From NCBI GenBank assembly GCA_964420455.1, contig CAYQTO010000014.1, positions 1 through 38,393 on the forward strand: 38,393 nt of DNA. The letters run 5' to 3'. Origin of the DNA: CAYQTO01 sp964420455. Its GTDB lineage: Bacteria; Sumerlaeota; Sumerlaeia; SLMS01. This document shows, piece after piece, positions 38,359 through 38,393 of this stretch (position 1 is the stretch's first letter; every line of letters starts with the position of its first letter). The notes under the pieces were generated by a model, which was given only the letters and a program-made list of their open reading frames with translations, ran no database searches and had not been told where the DNA came from. The position numbers and the translations under genes were made by a program.

Positions 38359-38393
38359 GATAACCCAATGGCGGTGCGCATGGCGGCGTTATC

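Noticed and set aside
38369..38393. Possible start of another gene at the right edge, and a GATAAC/GTTATC inverted repeat
   Set aside because: Only eight codons and no clear ribosome-binding site; the 6-bp arms 25 bp apart may be chance.

Overview
The window is a high-GC bacterial chromosome segment from a draft or metagenome assembly: two 10-N scaffold gaps sit inside genes (9216-9225 and 27913-27922). Three near-identical pilin N-termini followed by 'FLEAQTRSKVSR', many secreted modular proteins, a cytoplasmic glycosidase set and pyruvate:ferredoxin oxidoreductase suggest a saccharolytic, at least facultatively anaerobic member of an under-cultured phylum. Sumerlaeota (BRC1), Hydrogenedentota and PVC-type lineages would all fit. 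This placement is inference only; no rRNA or tRNA gene was found.

Layout. 0.1-2.1 kb: pdxJ and a family-4-like glycosyltransferase. 2.1-6.5 kb (minus): an anchored coiled-coil protein with a transthyretin-like end, and a large secreted GH18-like protein with a lamin-tail-like module. 6.9-9.6 kb (plus): a small PilZ-like protein and a secreted beta-propeller broken by a gap. 9.7-12.0 kb: PPi-dependent phosphofructokinase, a small Cys-containing orphan and a tandem DUF1540-like protein. 12.2-27.7 kb: a carbohydrate island with a LacI-type repressor, three type IV pilin-like proteins, a HAD phosphatase, GH3, GH172 (DUF2961), GH38 alpha-mannosidase, a secreted clan-A glycosidase, a PfkB kinase, a D-lyxose/mannose-isomerase-type cupin with a histone-H1-like tail, and a DUF4432 epimerase. 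27.7-31.6 kb: a HI0933/BaiN-type flavoprotein, a second GT4 and xseA. 31.7-33.3 kb: a secreted carbohydrate-binding-type protein. 33.7-38.4 kb: nifJ translationally coupled to a dihydroorotate-dehydrogenase-like gene.

How the genes may work together. GH38, GH172 and GH3 lack signal peptides and would cleave imported oligosaccharides. Mannose could be isomerised to fructose by the lyxose-isomerase-type cupin, phosphorylated by the PfkB kinase, passed to PPi-phosphofructokinase, and end as pyruvate oxidised by NifJ. Four copies of a LacI-family operator-like word (TGCAA-n-CG-n-TTGCA type) lie in intergenic regions by the HAD/pilin 2 pair, upstream of pilin 3, between GH38 and the secreted glycosidase, and upstream of the pfkB operon. 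This suggests one sugar-responsive regulon that includes pilin-like filaments as well as enzymes.

Other recurring features are long GC-rich hairpins after stop codons and a strikingly over-used word, GTCTATAC (14 exact copies on the two strands, 13 of them encoding Val-Tyr-Thr).
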